The notes under the pieces are model-generated. The model ran no database searches. It was given only the letters and a program-made list of their open reading frames with translations, and had not been told where the DNA came from. 64,000 bases of DNA from GCA-2689995 sp964529325. GTDB lineage: Bacteria; Fidelibacterota; Marinisomatia; SCGC-AAA003-L08; GCA-2689995. The number at the start of each line of letters is the position of its first letter. Position 1 is the first letter of the stretch. A program made the position numbers and the translations under genes. This document shows positions 26,771 through 35,901 of the stretch, one piece after another. The stretch lies in contig CAZGWH010000001.1 in the NCBI GenBank assembly GCA_964529325.1, positions 115,809-179,808 of the forward strand, given 5' to 3'.

Positions 26771-27072
26771 GGAGTTTCCATTTCAGAAATTTTTTGATCA
26801 ATAAATTCAGTTATGGCTATTGTTTTAGATTCCAATTTATCAATCGCTTCATTTTTCATTTTCATTGTCGATAGATATTCATCCGTAACATTCATTGCCG
26901 CAAGTACAGCAATTCTTAATTGTGAAGTAGTTTCAGGTGAAGCATTTTGAATTTCGGTCATTCGTTCTTCAACAATTTTAGCAACGCGATGAATATATTT
27001 AGAATCAGCACCAGTTCTTATGTTATATTCTTGCCCCATTATTGAAACTTTTATTGGCTTAGTTACACCCAT
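26767..27072 (-). CDS. zapA: Cell division protein ZapA
   Basis: 101 residues, typical of ZapA, the small FtsZ-bundling protein of the divisome. The N-terminal beta part reads PIKVSIMGQEYNIRTG, followed by the family hallmark 'ADSKYIHRVAKIVEERM', a helix containing RIAVLAAMNVTDEYL, and a C-terminal coiled coil that dimerises in known ZapA structures. An SD (GGAGG) sits upstream of the ATG in the 12-base gap after pheT. Position between pheT and folD is common in many bacteria. Confidence 0.93.
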   Translation of the reverse strand: MGVTKPIKVSIMGQEYNIRTGADSKYIHRVAKIVEERMTEIQNASPETTSQLRIAVLAAMNVTDEYLSTMKMKNEAIDKLESKTIAITEFIDQKISEMETP

Positions 27073-27084
27073 AAATACCTCCTG

Positions 27085-29466
27085 TTATCTTTGAATTGCT
27101 CCATGTTCATTTTCTAATGCTTTAATAATTTTTTGAATGGTTTTATCAATAATTTTATCATTCAATGTTTGATCTTCCGATTGAAATTTAAGTGAATATC
27201 CCATACTTTTTTTATTATGCCCTAGTTCTTTACCTTCATAAAGATCAAATAATTTTACAGTGGTTAATATATTCCCACCATACTGTTTAATTGTAGAAGT
27301 TAATTTACCTGCTGAAATATTTGAATTTACTAATAATGCTATATCCCTTGTAACTACTGGAAATTGAGAAACTGCTTTAAATCGGTGAATATTTTTTTCT
27401 GAAACTGAACTTAGTTTTTGTAAATCGCCATCAAAAATAATAACATTATTATTAATATTAAATAGCTTTAACATTTTATTGGATATCAATCCAATGACAC
27501 CGATTTTAATTTTTTTATTTTTAATTTCAAGAGCATATTCAAAACCTAATACATCTGTTTCTTTTACTTTTAAATTTTTACAACCCATTTTTTTTAATAT
27601 AATAAACACATCTCTTTTTGCTTGATAAATATCAAGTTGAGGTATTTCTCTCCAATGTGGATTTGCATTATCATACCAAACCAATCCAAATGCAGAAGAT
27701 TCAACTGAAGTCGTTTCTTTTGCTTCAACTTTTTTATGAATTTGACCAATCTCTACTAATTTAAATCGAGATTGTTGTCTTCTTTCATTTATAGAAACAG
27801 CGTTTAATAATCCTGGGATTAATGAATTTCTTAAATATGCCATTTCTTGACTTAATGGATTTGAAAGTTGAATACTCGGTTGTTTAGAAAATAATTGACA
27901 TAATTGTTCAGAAATTAAACTATTAGAATAATGTTCTAAGAAACCATTAGATGCTGAAATTTCTCTTAATTTATTAAATGATAATTGCTCATCTTTAATA
28001 AATGTATTATAATTTGATGTAAATGAAAATTCTTCAGGAATATTATCATATCCAAATACGCGTGCAACTTCTTCAAATAAATCAACTTCTCGTTCTAAAT
28101 CATTACGGTATGATGGAACAACACAATGATAAATATCATTTTCTTTTTTATATGAAATATTCAATAAATCAAATATCTCTTCTATTTCATTATCATCTAA
28201 ATTAATGCCTAAAAATCGATTACATTTTCGAGATGAAAAAGAAATTGGGGGAATAACCTTTGATTTAATACCAACATCTATGATTCCCTTTGTAATTTCA
28301 CCACCTGCAAACTCTTTAATCAATATTGCTAAATGATTTATTGCAAATTCTACTCGTTCTATATCGGTATCTCGTTCAAACCGTTTTGATGCATCGGTAG
28401 AAATATCCAAAGACTTTGCACTTTTCCGCACAACTCTTGGATTAAAATATGCACATTCAATTAAAATATCTGAGGAATTTTCATTAATTCCCGAATCAAT
28501 ACCACCCATTACTCCAGCGAGAGCAATTGGCTTTTCTTGATCACAAATTAATAAATGATGTTCGTTTAATTCAATCTCAGATTCATCTAATAATTGCATT
28601 TTTTCATTTTGCTTTGGAAATCTTACAATTATTTCATTCCCAGTTATTTTATCTAAATCAAAAGTATGCATTGGGTGGCCACAATCCATCATCACATAAT
28701 TTGCTAAATCAACAATATTATTTATCGATTTTAATCCAATAGATTGAATTCGATTTACAAGCCAATCTGGTGATGGTCCAACTTTAACATTTTTCACAAT
28801 TCGGGTTGCATATCGTGGACATGCATCTTCATTTTCAATCGTTACTTTAATTAAATCTTTAGTATTATTTTTAGATTCATTAATATTGATTTCTCGTTCA
28901 GTAATTTGAGATTTTTCTAAAATTGCAATTTCTCTTGCAACACCAATATGACTAAAACAATCGCCTCTATTGGGTGTTAATTCAAAATCAAAATTAATAT
29001 CTGAAGATGATTGAAGATATGAAATAAAATCAGAACCAATAGGTAACTCAGTATTTAGCTCCATTATACCATCATGGCTATCACCTAAGCCTAATTCTTT
29101 TTCAGAACAAATCATACCATTAGATTCTTCACTTCTTAATTTTGTTCTTTTAATTTTAAATGCTCCAAAATCAAGTGTTCCACCTACTTTAATTACAGGA
29201 ACTTTTAATCCTTCTCTTACATTCGGTGCACCACATACAATTTGAACAACTTCATCATTACCAATATTTACTTTACATACTGAAAGTTTATCTGCATTGG
29301 GATGCTGTTTTTTTTCTTCTACAAATCCTATAACAACATTTGAAAAAGGATACTTTTGTTTTTGAATTGTACATTCTAAGCCTAATGCTGTTAATCCTTT
29401 TTCAAGCTCTAATGATGATTGGGTAATTTCAATATAATCTTTTAACCAATTTAACGAAGTATTCAT
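27085..29466 (-). CDS. pheT: Phenylalanyl-tRNA synthetase beta subunit
   Basis: 793 aa, full length. Forms the alpha2-beta2 synthetase with PheS. Domains in order: N-terminal tRNA-binding EMAP/OB domain (~40-150, 'KQHPNADKLSVCKVNIG', 'IVCGAPNVREG'), B3/B4 editing domain (~210-395, 'MDCGHPMHTFDLDKI', 'ALAGVMGG'), B5 domain (~400-475), the catalytic-like core, and a C-terminal ferredoxin-fold anticodon-binding domain (KAVSQFPVVTRDIAL, YSLKFQSEDQTLND). The start overlaps the pheS stop by four bases (ATGA). Confidence 0.97.
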   Translation of the reverse strand: MNTSLNWLKDYIEITQSSLELEKGLTALGLECTIQKQKYPFSNVVIGFVEEKKQHPNADKLSVCKVNIGNDEVVQIVCGAPNVREGLKVPVIKVGGTLDFGAFKIKRTKLRSEESNGMICSEKELGLGDSHDGIMELNTELPIGSDFISYLQSSSDINFDFELTPNRGDCFSHIGVAREIAILEKSQITEREININESKNNTKDLIKVTIENEDACPRYATRIVKNVKVGPSPDWLVNRIQSIGLKSINNIVDLANYVMMDCGHPMHTFDLDKITGNEIIVRFPKQNEKMQLLDESEIELNEHHLLICDQEKPIALAGVMGGIDSGINENSSDILIECAYFNPRVVRKSAKSLDISTDASKRFERDTDIERVEFAINHLAILIKEFAGGEITKGIIDVGIKSKVIPPISFSSRKCNRFLGINLDDNEIEEIFDLLNISYKKENDIYHCVVPSYRNDLEREVDLFEEVARVFGYDNIPEEFSFTSNYNTFIKDEQLSFNKLREISASNGFLEHYSNSLISEQLCQLFSKQPSIQLSNPLSQEMAYLRNSLIPGLLNAVSINERRQQSRFKLVEIGQIHKKVEAKETTSVESSAFGLVWYDNANPHWREIPQLDIYQAKRDVFIILKKMGCKNLKVKETDVLGFEYALEIKNKKIKIGVIGLISNKMLKLFNINNNVIIFDGDLQKLSSVSEKNIHRFKAVSQFPVVTRDIALLVNSNISAGKLTSTIKQYGGNILTTVKLFDLYEGKELGHNKKSMGYSLKFQSEDQTLNDKIIDKTIQKIIKALENEHGAIQR

Positions 29467-30482
29467 GCAAATTGTCCTAAAAATCGAGTATCACCTTCAT
29501 AAAATAAACGAATATCTTTTACTCCATATTTTAACATTGCAATTCTTTCTATTCCCATTCCAAAAGCATATCCTGACCAATTATCAGGATCATAATCAAC
29601 AGATTTAAATACTTCCGGATCTACCATTCCACAACCTAAAATTTCTAACCAACCTTCATACTTACAAATATTACACCCTTTTTGTTCGCAGAAAAAACAT
29701 GACATATCCATTTCTGCACTTGGTTCTGTGAATGGAAAATAACTTGGTCTAAAGCGTGTTTTAACATTTTGTCCAAAAAATTCTCTAGCAAAATGACTTA
29801 GCACTCCTTTTAAATCTGCAAAACTTACATTTTTATCGATATATAATCCTTCGACTTGATGAAAAAGGCAATAACTTCGAACACTTATATCTTCATTTCT
29901 AAATACTCGTCCTGGGGCAATAATTTTTACAGGTGGGTCATTTTTTAACATTGTATGAATTTGTGTATTTGAAGTATGCGTTCTTAAAACGACACCATCT
30001 TTTACATAAAATGTATCTTGCATATCTCGTGCGGGGTGATGTTTTGGAATATTTAATGCTTCAAAATTAAAAAAATCAGTATCGACTTCAGGTCCATAAA
30101 CAGTTGAAAATCCAAGTTTAGTAAAAATTGAATTTATTTCATTTAATGTATGAGTTAAAGGGTGAATTCCACCTATCAAATAAGGATCTTCAGGTAATGT
30201 TAAATCACCATGATTCTTATTTTCTCCTTCATTATCTAATTCCTTTGTATGTGATTCAAATTTAATTGCAAGTGATTGACGAAGTTCATTGAGAATTTTA
30301 CCTGCATTTGGTTTATCTTCAACAGGGACATCCTTAAGAGTAGAAAAAAGGTCTGCAACCAGACCTTTTCTTCCTAAATATTTGTCTTTAAATAATTTTA
30401 TTTGATGGGCATCATGAGGCAGTCCCTCCAATTCTTGAAAGAACTGCTCTCTGATTTCTTCTGCCCTAACGGCAATGTGCAT
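29463..30482 (-). CDS. pheS: Phenylalanyl-tRNA synthetase alpha subunit
   Basis: 339 aa catalytic subunit that activates phenylalanine. Class II motifs are visible: HPARDMQDTFY, LRTHTSNTQIH (motif 1/2 region), VFRNEDISVRSYCLFHQVEG, FTEPSAEMD, and motif 3 GYAFGMGIERIAML. A Cys cluster (CFFCEQKGCNICKYEGW, C-x2-C-x5-C-x2-C) precedes EILGCGMVDPEV; this cluster is known in PheS of many FCB and other bacteria and may bind zinc. The coiled-coil N-terminus binds tRNA. Seven bases after rplT. Confidence 0.97.
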   Translation of the reverse strand: MHIAVRAEEIREQFFQELEGLPHDAHQIKLFKDKYLGRKGLVADLFSTLKDVPVEDKPNAGKILNELRQSLAIKFESHTKELDNEGENKNHGDLTLPEDPYLIGGIHPLTHTLNEINSIFTKLGFSTVYGPEVDTDFFNFEALNIPKHHPARDMQDTFYVKDGVVLRTHTSNTQIHTMLKNDPPVKIIAPGRVFRNEDISVRSYCLFHQVEGLYIDKNVSFADLKGVLSHFAREFFGQNVKTRFRPSYFPFTEPSAEMDMSCFFCEQKGCNICKYEGWLEILGCGMVDPEVFKSVDYDPDNWSGYAFGMGIERIAMLKYGVKDIRLFYEGDTRFLGQFA

Positions 30483-30489
30483 GTATGTA

Positions 30490-30834
30490 CTATCCTAAAG
30501 ATTTAATAAGTGCAGCAAATCCAGCAGAATCATGCACAGCCATGTGTGCAAGTGTTTTCCGATTTAATTCGATATTTGCTAATTTTAACTCATTAATAAA
30601 TTTAGAATAACTCATTCCATGTTGGCGTACAGCAGCATTAATTCTCGCAATCCAAAGAGAACGAAAAGTTCTTTTCTTATTTCTTCTATCACGATATGCA
30701 TACTGTAACCCTTTTTGAACTGCATCTTTAGCGGTACGGAAATTGGATTTTCGTGTTCCAAAATACCCTTTAGCTTGTTTGATGAGTTTTCGGTGCCTAC
30801 GGTGACGAGGCACACTACTGTTTGCTCTTGGCAT
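30490..30834 (-). CDS. rplT: 50S ribosomal protein L20
   Basis: 114 aa, typical L20. Highly basic N-terminal tail starting MPRANSSVPRHRRHRKLIKQ, then GYFGTRKSNFRTAKDAV and LWIARINAAVRQHG, which bind 23S rRNA during early 50S assembly. In many bacteria L20 represses its own operon by binding a leader that resembles its rRNA site; no such leader was assessed here. It lies between rpmI and pheS in the standard order. Confidence 0.98.
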   Translation of the reverse strand: MPRANSSVPRHRRHRKLIKQAKGYFGTRKSNFRTAKDAVQKGLQYAYRDRRNKKRTFRSLWIARINAAVRQHGMSYSKFINELKLANIELNRKTLAHMAVHDSAGFAALIKSLG

Positions 30835-30844
30835 GATTCTCTCC

Positions 30845-31039
30845 TTATGTTTGAATCAATTTCTGAATTCGTTTTGACATTGCTGTCGTCAAAACACCAC
30901 CCTTACGGAGACGCCTTTTCCGTTTTGGGCCTTTACGGGTTAACAAATGTCTAGCACCTGCTTTAAACCGTTTTAACTTGCCTGAGCCAGTTTTCTTGAA
31001 ACGCTTTGCAGCATTTCTTTTGGTCTTCATTTTAGGCAT
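30845..31039 (-). CDS. rpmI: 50S ribosomal protein L35
   Basis: 64 aa, Lys/Arg-rich. MPKMKTKRNAAKRFKKTGSG is the standard L35 N-terminus, followed by LKRFKAGARHLLTRKGPKRK and a short basic C-terminal part. A good SD (AAGGAGAG) precedes the ATG. Fifteen bases after infC and ten before rplT, as in the conserved infC-rpmI-rplT cluster. Confidence 0.98.
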   Translation of the reverse strand: MPKMKTKRNAAKRFKKTGSGKLKRFKAGARHLLTRKGPKRKRRLRKGGVLTTAMSKRIQKLIQT

Positions 31040-31054
31040 CTTGCTCTCCTTATC

Positions 31055-31573
31055 TTATCTTGGACTCATTATCTGAGTCATCCTTCTACCTTCCGTCTCT
31101 GGGGCCTTATCAATTTTAGCAACATCTTCAAGGATTTCAGACACTCGCTCTAAGAGCTTAAATCCTACATCCATACGCGCCATCTCTCTTCCCCGAAACA
31201 TCACAGTAAACTTTAATTTAGCACCACTTGCTAAGAATTTCTGTGCTTTTGTTAATTTAGTTAAAAGATCGTGGTCACTAATTTGTGGCCGTAATCTAAT
31301 TTCTTTTAACTGAACAACATGCTGTTTCTTTTTATTGAGCTTTTTCTTCTTTTCTAGCTCAAATCGATATTTCCCAAAATCAATTATTTTACAAACAGGC
31401 GGGCTAGAATTTGGTGAAATTTCCACTAAGTCTAATCCTTTTTGCTCTGCTTTTAAAAGGGCTTTCTCTATCACAAAAACCCCGAGTTGTTCACCCTCTG
31501 CACCAATTACCCTTACGGTTGAAGCAGTAATTTCATCGTTTTTGTGAAGTTCTTTTTTACCTTTCTGATTGAT
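31055..31573 (-). CDS. infC: Translation initiation factor IF-3, probable ATC start
   Basis: IF-3 binds the 30S subunit and checks start-codon and initiator-tRNA pairing. The longest frame from ATG/GTG/TTG begins at a GTG (31474) and lacks the N-terminal domain's first strands, but the same frame is open upstream and reads NDEITASTVRVIGAEGEQLG, the normal IF-3 N-terminus. I therefore place the start at an ATC (31573), 172 codons in all, with AAAGGA 10-11 bases upstream. Start codons that IF-3 itself rejects (ATT/ATC) are a known autoregulatory feature of infC. Other motifs: AEQKGLDLVEISPN, PPVCKIIDFGKYRFE, and the C-terminal domain (KEIRLRPQISDHDL, FRGREMA). It overlaps the end of thrS by 17 bases. 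Exact start not proven. Confidence 0.85.
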   Translation of the reverse strand: MNQKGKKELHKNDEITASTVRVIGAEGEQLGVFVIEKALLKAEQKGLDLVEISPNSSPPVCKIIDFGKYRFELEKKKKLNKKKQHVVQLKEIRLRPQISDHDLLTKLTKAQKFLASGAKLKFTVMFRGREMARMDVGFKLLERVSEILEDVAKIDKAPETEGRRMTQIMSPR

Positions 31574-33521
31574 CGTATTTTTTTCCTTTATCTTTATTTG
31601 AAATTTCTTCCGATAATTCTTTCGTTAATTGTTCTAGTGAAAATGTACCTAAATCTCCTTGATGTTTCCGTCTTACTGAAACAGTATTGGAATTTTGTTC
31701 TTTTTCACCCACAATTAGCATAACCGGAATTTTCATTAATTCAGCATCTCTAATTTTTGCACCTACTTTTTCTGCTCGTCTATCAAAATCAACTCTAATT
31801 TCATTATCATATAAGTTATTATAAACTTTTTGAGCATATTCAAAATATTTTTCTGATATAGGAATAATTATAACTTGAACAGGTGCCAACCAAAGAGGAA
31901 AATCTCCTCCAAAATGTTCTATCAAAAAGCCCACAAATCTTTCATGTGTACTTAGAGGAGCACGATGAATACATAACGGAGTTTCATCCTCTCCCTTTGA
32001 ATTTGTAAATGTTAAATCAAATTTCCCTGGGACAGCAAAATCAACCTGATTTGTTGCCAATGTAAATTCTCTACCAATTGCACTCCATACTTGAACATCA
32101 ATTTTAGGTCCATAAAATGCAGCTTCACCAGGAACTTCTACAAAATTAAACTTACCCTGAATAAGTGCCTCTCTAACAGCACTTTCTGTTTTAAGCCAAA
32201 GTTCTGGTTCATTCACATATTTTTTACCGAGCCCCTCTTTATTATGAAGGCTTAATCTCATTTGATATTTATCAATTCCAAAAATTTCAAAGTAATACAT
32301 ATACATATTACATACAGCAATAAATTCATCTTTAAACTGTTCTTCAGTACAATAAATATGAGCATCATTCATTTGCATGCTTCTAACTCTCATCAAACCA
32401 AATAATTGACCTGATTTTTCATACCGATAGCAAGTTCCATATTCTGCAAGTCGCAAAGGTAAATCACGATAACTTCTCGGTTCTGCACTATAGATTTTAT
32501 GGTGATGTGGACAATTCATCGGCTTCACATAATAATCAAAACCATCCATTTCCATTGCTGGATACATTGAATCTTTATAGTGAGATAAATGCCCTGAGCG
32601 TTCATACAATTCACCCTTTGTCAAATGAGGTGTTCGAACGCGTTTATAACCTGCTTTATGTTCTGTTTTTTTTGCTAATTCTTCTAATTCATCAACTATA
32701 ATTGTTCCATTTGGTAACCATAGTGGAAGTCCAGGCCCCACCTCTTCATCAAAATGAAATAATTTTAATTGTTTACCAAGTTTTCGGTGATCTCTCTTTT
32801 TAGCTTCTTCAATTTGAAATAAAAAGTTTTTTAAATCTTTTTTATCAAACCATGCAGTACCATAAATCCGTTGTAACATTTTATTAGATTCATCACCACG
32901 CCAATAAGCACCTGCTGTTGATAATAATTTAAAATATTTTATTTTCCCCGTTGAAGGAATATGAGGACCTCGACATAAATCTATAAATTCACCTTGAGAA
33001 TATGCACTTATTAAGTCATCTGAACTTAATTCTGAAATGATTTCCATTTTATAATTTTCATCCATTTCAGAAAACTTATCTAAAGCTTCTTTTTGTGTTA
33101 ATTCCTGCCGTACAACATTAAAATTAGATTTAGCTAATTCTTTCATTTTAGCTTCAATTTTAGGTAAATCTTCTTCTGATAAAAATTTTGGAAAATCAAT
33201 ATCATAATAAAATCGATCTGATAATGCAGGCCCAATTGCAATTTTTGCTTCAGGATATAATTCTTTCACTGCCATTGCTAATAAATGAGCAGTACTATGT
33301 AAAAGAATATCATGGCTTTCAGGATCTCGAGTTGTTAAAATCTGAACGATACAATCTTCTGTAATTGACTTTTTTAAATCAACAATATTGCCATTAATTT
33401 TAGCAGCTATTGAATTTCTAAAAAGACCTTCACCAATGGATAATGCAATGTCTCCAGGAGTTGTCCCAATTTCAACTATTCGTTGAGAATTATCTGGTAA
33501 TGTAACTGTAATTTTACTCAT
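31557..33521 (-). CDS. thrS: Threonyl-tRNA synthetase
   Basis: 654 aa, full length. Domains: TGS (~1-62), editing domain (~65-240, with HSTAHLLAMAV and the zinc/editing His residues), class II core (~245-540: motif 1 near ELYERSGHLSHYKDSMYP, YYVKPMNCPHHHKIY, motif 2 RYEKSGQLFGLMRVRSM, motif 3 IHRAPLSTHERFVGFLIEHF; zinc ligands Cys/His/His expected) and an anticodon-binding domain (APVQVIIIPISEKY, VDFDRRAEKVGAKIRDAE, MLIVGEKE). ATG start six bases after the tRNA-Val 3' end, so both could share a transcript. First protein gene of the thrS-infC-rpmI-rplT-pheST unit. Confidence 0.97.
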   Translation of the reverse strand: MSKITVTLPDNSQRIVEIGTTPGDIALSIGEGLFRNSIAAKINGNIVDLKKSITEDCIVQILTTRDPESHDILLHSTAHLLAMAVKELYPEAKIAIGPALSDRFYYDIDFPKFLSEEDLPKIEAKMKELAKSNFNVVRQELTQKEALDKFSEMDENYKMEIISELSSDDLISAYSQGEFIDLCRGPHIPSTGKIKYFKLLSTAGAYWRGDESNKMLQRIYGTAWFDKKDLKNFLFQIEEAKKRDHRKLGKQLKLFHFDEEVGPGLPLWLPNGTIIVDELEELAKKTEHKAGYKRVRTPHLTKGELYERSGHLSHYKDSMYPAMEMDGFDYYVKPMNCPHHHKIYSAEPRSYRDLPLRLAEYGTCYRYEKSGQLFGLMRVRSMQMNDAHIYCTEEQFKDEFIAVCNMYMYYFEIFGIDKYQMRLSLHNKEGLGKKYVNEPELWLKTESAVREALIQGKFNFVEVPGEAAFYGPKIDVQVWSAIGREFTLATNQVDFAVPGKFDLTFTNSKGEDETPLCIHRAPLSTHERFVGFLIEHFGGDFPLWLAPVQVIIIPISEKYFEYAQKVYNNLYDNEIRVDFDRRAEKVGAKIRDAELMKIPVMLIVGEKEQNSNTVSVRRKHQGDLGTFSLEQLTKELSEEISNKDKGKKYDQSER

Positions 33522-33527
33522 AATATG

Positions 33528-33601
33528 TAGTCGATACTAGATTTGAACTAGTGGCCTCTACGATGTCACCGTAGCGCTCTAACCAACTGAGCTAATCGAC
33601 C
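33528..33601 (-). tRNA. tRNA-Val (GAC)
   Basis: A 74-base cloverleaf on the minus strand: acceptor GGTCGAT/ATCGACT with a G-T first pair, D arm GCTC...GAGC, anticodon stem CTACG/CGTAG with loop GTGACAT giving anticodon GAC, five-base variable loop, T arm ACTAG-TTCAAAT-CTAGT, discriminator A. CCA is not encoded. Base 32 of the anticodon loop is G, where a pyrimidine is usual. The 3' end lies only six bases before thrS. Confidence 0.93.
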
Positions 33602-33758
33602 TGTTAATTTCCCATGGAAAAAACAGTTTGAAATTTACGAATTTTGCACCACATGAAAAAAAGGAAATTGATAGATAAATTTTCATTATATCATTATATT
33701 ATATTTGGTAAAATTAAGTACTAAATAAAATCTATAGTAAAACTAATAATTTAATTTT

Positions 33759-34901
33759 TCATTTAATACTGATAAAAATAGAGTCATTTCCAATATTTTC
33801 AAACGGAAATTCAATATAGTTTTCCGCCCATTCAATATAGTTAAATATATTATCTATATTTTTTACTTTTGAATAATAATTCAATGCAAATTCTCGATGA
33901 CCTTGTAAATCATTTATTTTACCCAAAAGCAACCAAGTATATCCAAGTAACCAATCCATTTCCATATGATAATTATTTACCACCCAATTACAATGTTTCT
34001 CAGAATTATCTAGTTCATTAATTAAGAAATAATATAATGCTAAATTATAATTAAGTTTTATTTCACATTCATTTTTTTGAATATCAGGATAATTAAAATG
34101 TTTCGTCATTAACTCAGGAAGAAGTAATACAAATTCATCTTGTTTATTTAAGCGGACTAACGATTCAGAATAAAAGTATATAAAAAACGGATGATCTGGA
34201 AATGTTAAATATAATTTTTTAGATAAGTGGAATGCTTTTTCAATATCGTTTTCGAAATATAAATAAATATATAATAAAATGGTACTTGATTCAATCCAGC
34301 TATATTTTGATAATTCCGCAGATAATTCAAGATGCTTTATTCCAAGCTTTCTATTAACTTCAATACCAAATAATTTAGCCATCCATTGAACAGGTTTGGA
34401 CGAAATTGAAGCATAATATTCCATTAACCCAATTGGCATATAAATATCATTTAATTTAGGATTTATTTTTTGAGCATATTTAATATTTTCATGCCCCTTG
34501 TATGCCGAATAAATCACCCCAAGCCAATCTTTTTTTGCCAAATCAACACGAGCTCTTAAACCATAACTAGAACCTAAATAAAGATAATATTTTGCTGAAT
34601 CAGGATTTTCAGAAATTAACTTTTTATATATTGGAATTACATCCTCAACCTCTCGATAAATAACAGAATAGGAAGAATCAAACCCAATATTAATTTGAGT
34701 ATCTAACCATTTTGATGCAATTTTAACAAAATATGGAACAGGATGTTCAGGGTTTATTGAAATTGCAGAATCTAATAATAATATTGAATTATCGAAATGA
34801 TAATTATATAATTCATTTATTCCCCTATTAATTATTATTTCTTCTGAAGATTCCGCAAAAATAAAATTTAGAAAAAAAATGAAATAAATCCCTCTAATCA
34901 A
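33759..34901 (-). CDS. Secreted TPR-repeat protein of unknown function
   Basis: 380 aa with an N-terminal signal peptide (IRGIYFIFFLNFIFA, cleavage likely near residue 17). The rest is alpha-helical with TPR-like pairs: 'YNYHFDNSILLLDSAISINP', 'PDSAKYYLYLGSSYGLRA', 'NIKYAQKINPKLNDIYMPIG' and 'HREFALNYYSKVKNID'. Similar TPR proteins of this length occur in FCB bacteria, with no known role. The start is TTG, without a clear SD, six bases after the KARI-like gene, so it likely follows that gene, the RND exporter and the EamA permease in one transcript. Protein partner and function cannot be read from the sequence. Confidence 0.65.
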   Translation of the reverse strand: MIRGIYFIFFLNFIFAESSEEIIINRGINELYNYHFDNSILLLDSAISINPEHPVPYFVKIASKWLDTQINIGFDSSYSVIYREVEDVIPIYKKLISENPDSAKYYLYLGSSYGLRARVDLAKKDWLGVIYSAYKGHENIKYAQKINPKLNDIYMPIGLMEYYASISSKPVQWMAKLFGIEVNRKLGIKHLELSAELSKYSWIESSTILLYIYLYFENDIEKAFHLSKKLYLTFPDHPFFIYFYSESLVRLNKQDEFVLLLPELMTKHFNYPDIQKNECEIKLNYNLALYYFLINELDNSEKHCNWVVNNYHMEMDWLLGYTWLLLGKINDLQGHREFALNYYSKVKNIDNIFNYIEWAENYIEFPFENIGNDSIFISIK

Positions 34902-34907
34902 TTTTAA

Positions 34908-35897
34908 TTAAACTTTATTTATTAATTTAGTCATTTGTTCAAATAATGAATTTGATTGCTCTAATTTCATTTTATTTAAATCTGCATAATTATTTTTAGC
35001 ATCCGATTCCCAGGATTTAAAAAAATCTTTATTTTTGATTTCATTTATAATTTTTTCCATTTCTATTTTTACTTCATCCGAAATTATTCGATCACCAACT
35101 TTTAATCCACCAAACTCGGCTGTTGTACTAATAGCATTATACATTTTATTAAATCCAATTTTATGAAATAGATCAACAATTAATTTCACCTCATAGAAGC
35201 AAACAAACCACGCAACAATAGGTTGATATCCAGCTTCAACAAGAACATTAAAAGCGGTTTGAATTAATTTAGGAATTCCTCCACATAATACAACTTGTTC
35301 TCCAAATAAATCAGTCTCTGTCTCTTCTTTAAATGTAGATAAAAAAGTACCTGCTCTTGTACCTCCTATTGCTTTACTATATGCAAGTGCAATCTTTAAT
35401 GCATTTCCTGAAAAATCTTGATGAACTGCAATTAAATTAGGGACACCGCTATTTTTTTTGAATGCCTCTCTTACTATTTTACCAGCGCCACTTGGTGCGA
35501 CCATAACAATATCAATATTCTTAGGTGGATTAATTTTTTTATAAAAAATATTGTATCCATGAGAAAATAATAGTATTTGATTTTTACTTAATAATCTGTT
35601 TATTTCAGAATATACTTTAGCCATAACTTCATCAGGTATTAATAATGATATAATATCTACCAATAAAATTGCATCTGGAATTAACATTGGAGTTAAATTT
35701 TCATTTTTAACTAAATCCCATGATGTACTTTTTTCTCTTAATCCAATTATGACATCTATACCAGAATCTGATAAATTTTTTGCCTGTGCACGACCTTGAT
35801 TTCCATAACCAATAATAAGTACTTTTTTATTTTTAATTACTTCTAAACTCGCATCTGAATCATAAAATATTTTAGGTTTTTCAAGAGAAGATTTCAT
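34908..35897 (-). CDS. Ketol-acid reductoisomerase (class I)-like protein with altered active site
   Basis: 329 aa, collinear with class I KARI (IlvC, second step of branched-chain amino-acid synthesis). N-terminal Rossmann domain: VLIIGYGNQGRAQAKNL (NADPH site) and LREKSTSW; then SHGYN with His113, MVAPSGAGKIVREAF, STFKEETETDLFGEQVVLCGG (Asp196 and Glu200, first metal site), and the C-terminal knotted domain (FVCFYEVKLIVDL, ISTTAEFGG). With a constant +6 offset from standard numbering, the conserved Lys130 is Ser136 and the metal ligand Glu226 is Val232, while Asp190, Glu194, Glu230 and Ser251 equivalents remain. That makes ordinary KARI activity doubtful. No ilvBNDE neighbours; it sits before an RND exporter. 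It may be a KARI-derived enzyme with another substrate. Confidence 0.8.
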   Translation of the reverse strand: MKSSLEKPKIFYDSDASLEVIKNKKVLIIGYGNQGRAQAKNLSDSGIDVIIGLREKSTSWDLVKNENLTPMLIPDAILLVDIISLLIPDEVMAKVYSEINRLLSKNQILLFSHGYNIFYKKINPPKNIDIVMVAPSGAGKIVREAFKKNSGVPNLIAVHQDFSGNALKIALAYSKAIGGTRAGTFLSTFKEETETDLFGEQVVLCGGIPKLIQTAFNVLVEAGYQPIVAWFVCFYEVKLIVDLFHKIGFNKMYNAISTTAEFGGLKVGDRIISDEVKIEMEKIINEIKNKDFFKSWESDAKNNYADLNKMKLEQSNSLFEQMTKLINKV

Positions 35898-35901
35898 TTA
35901 A

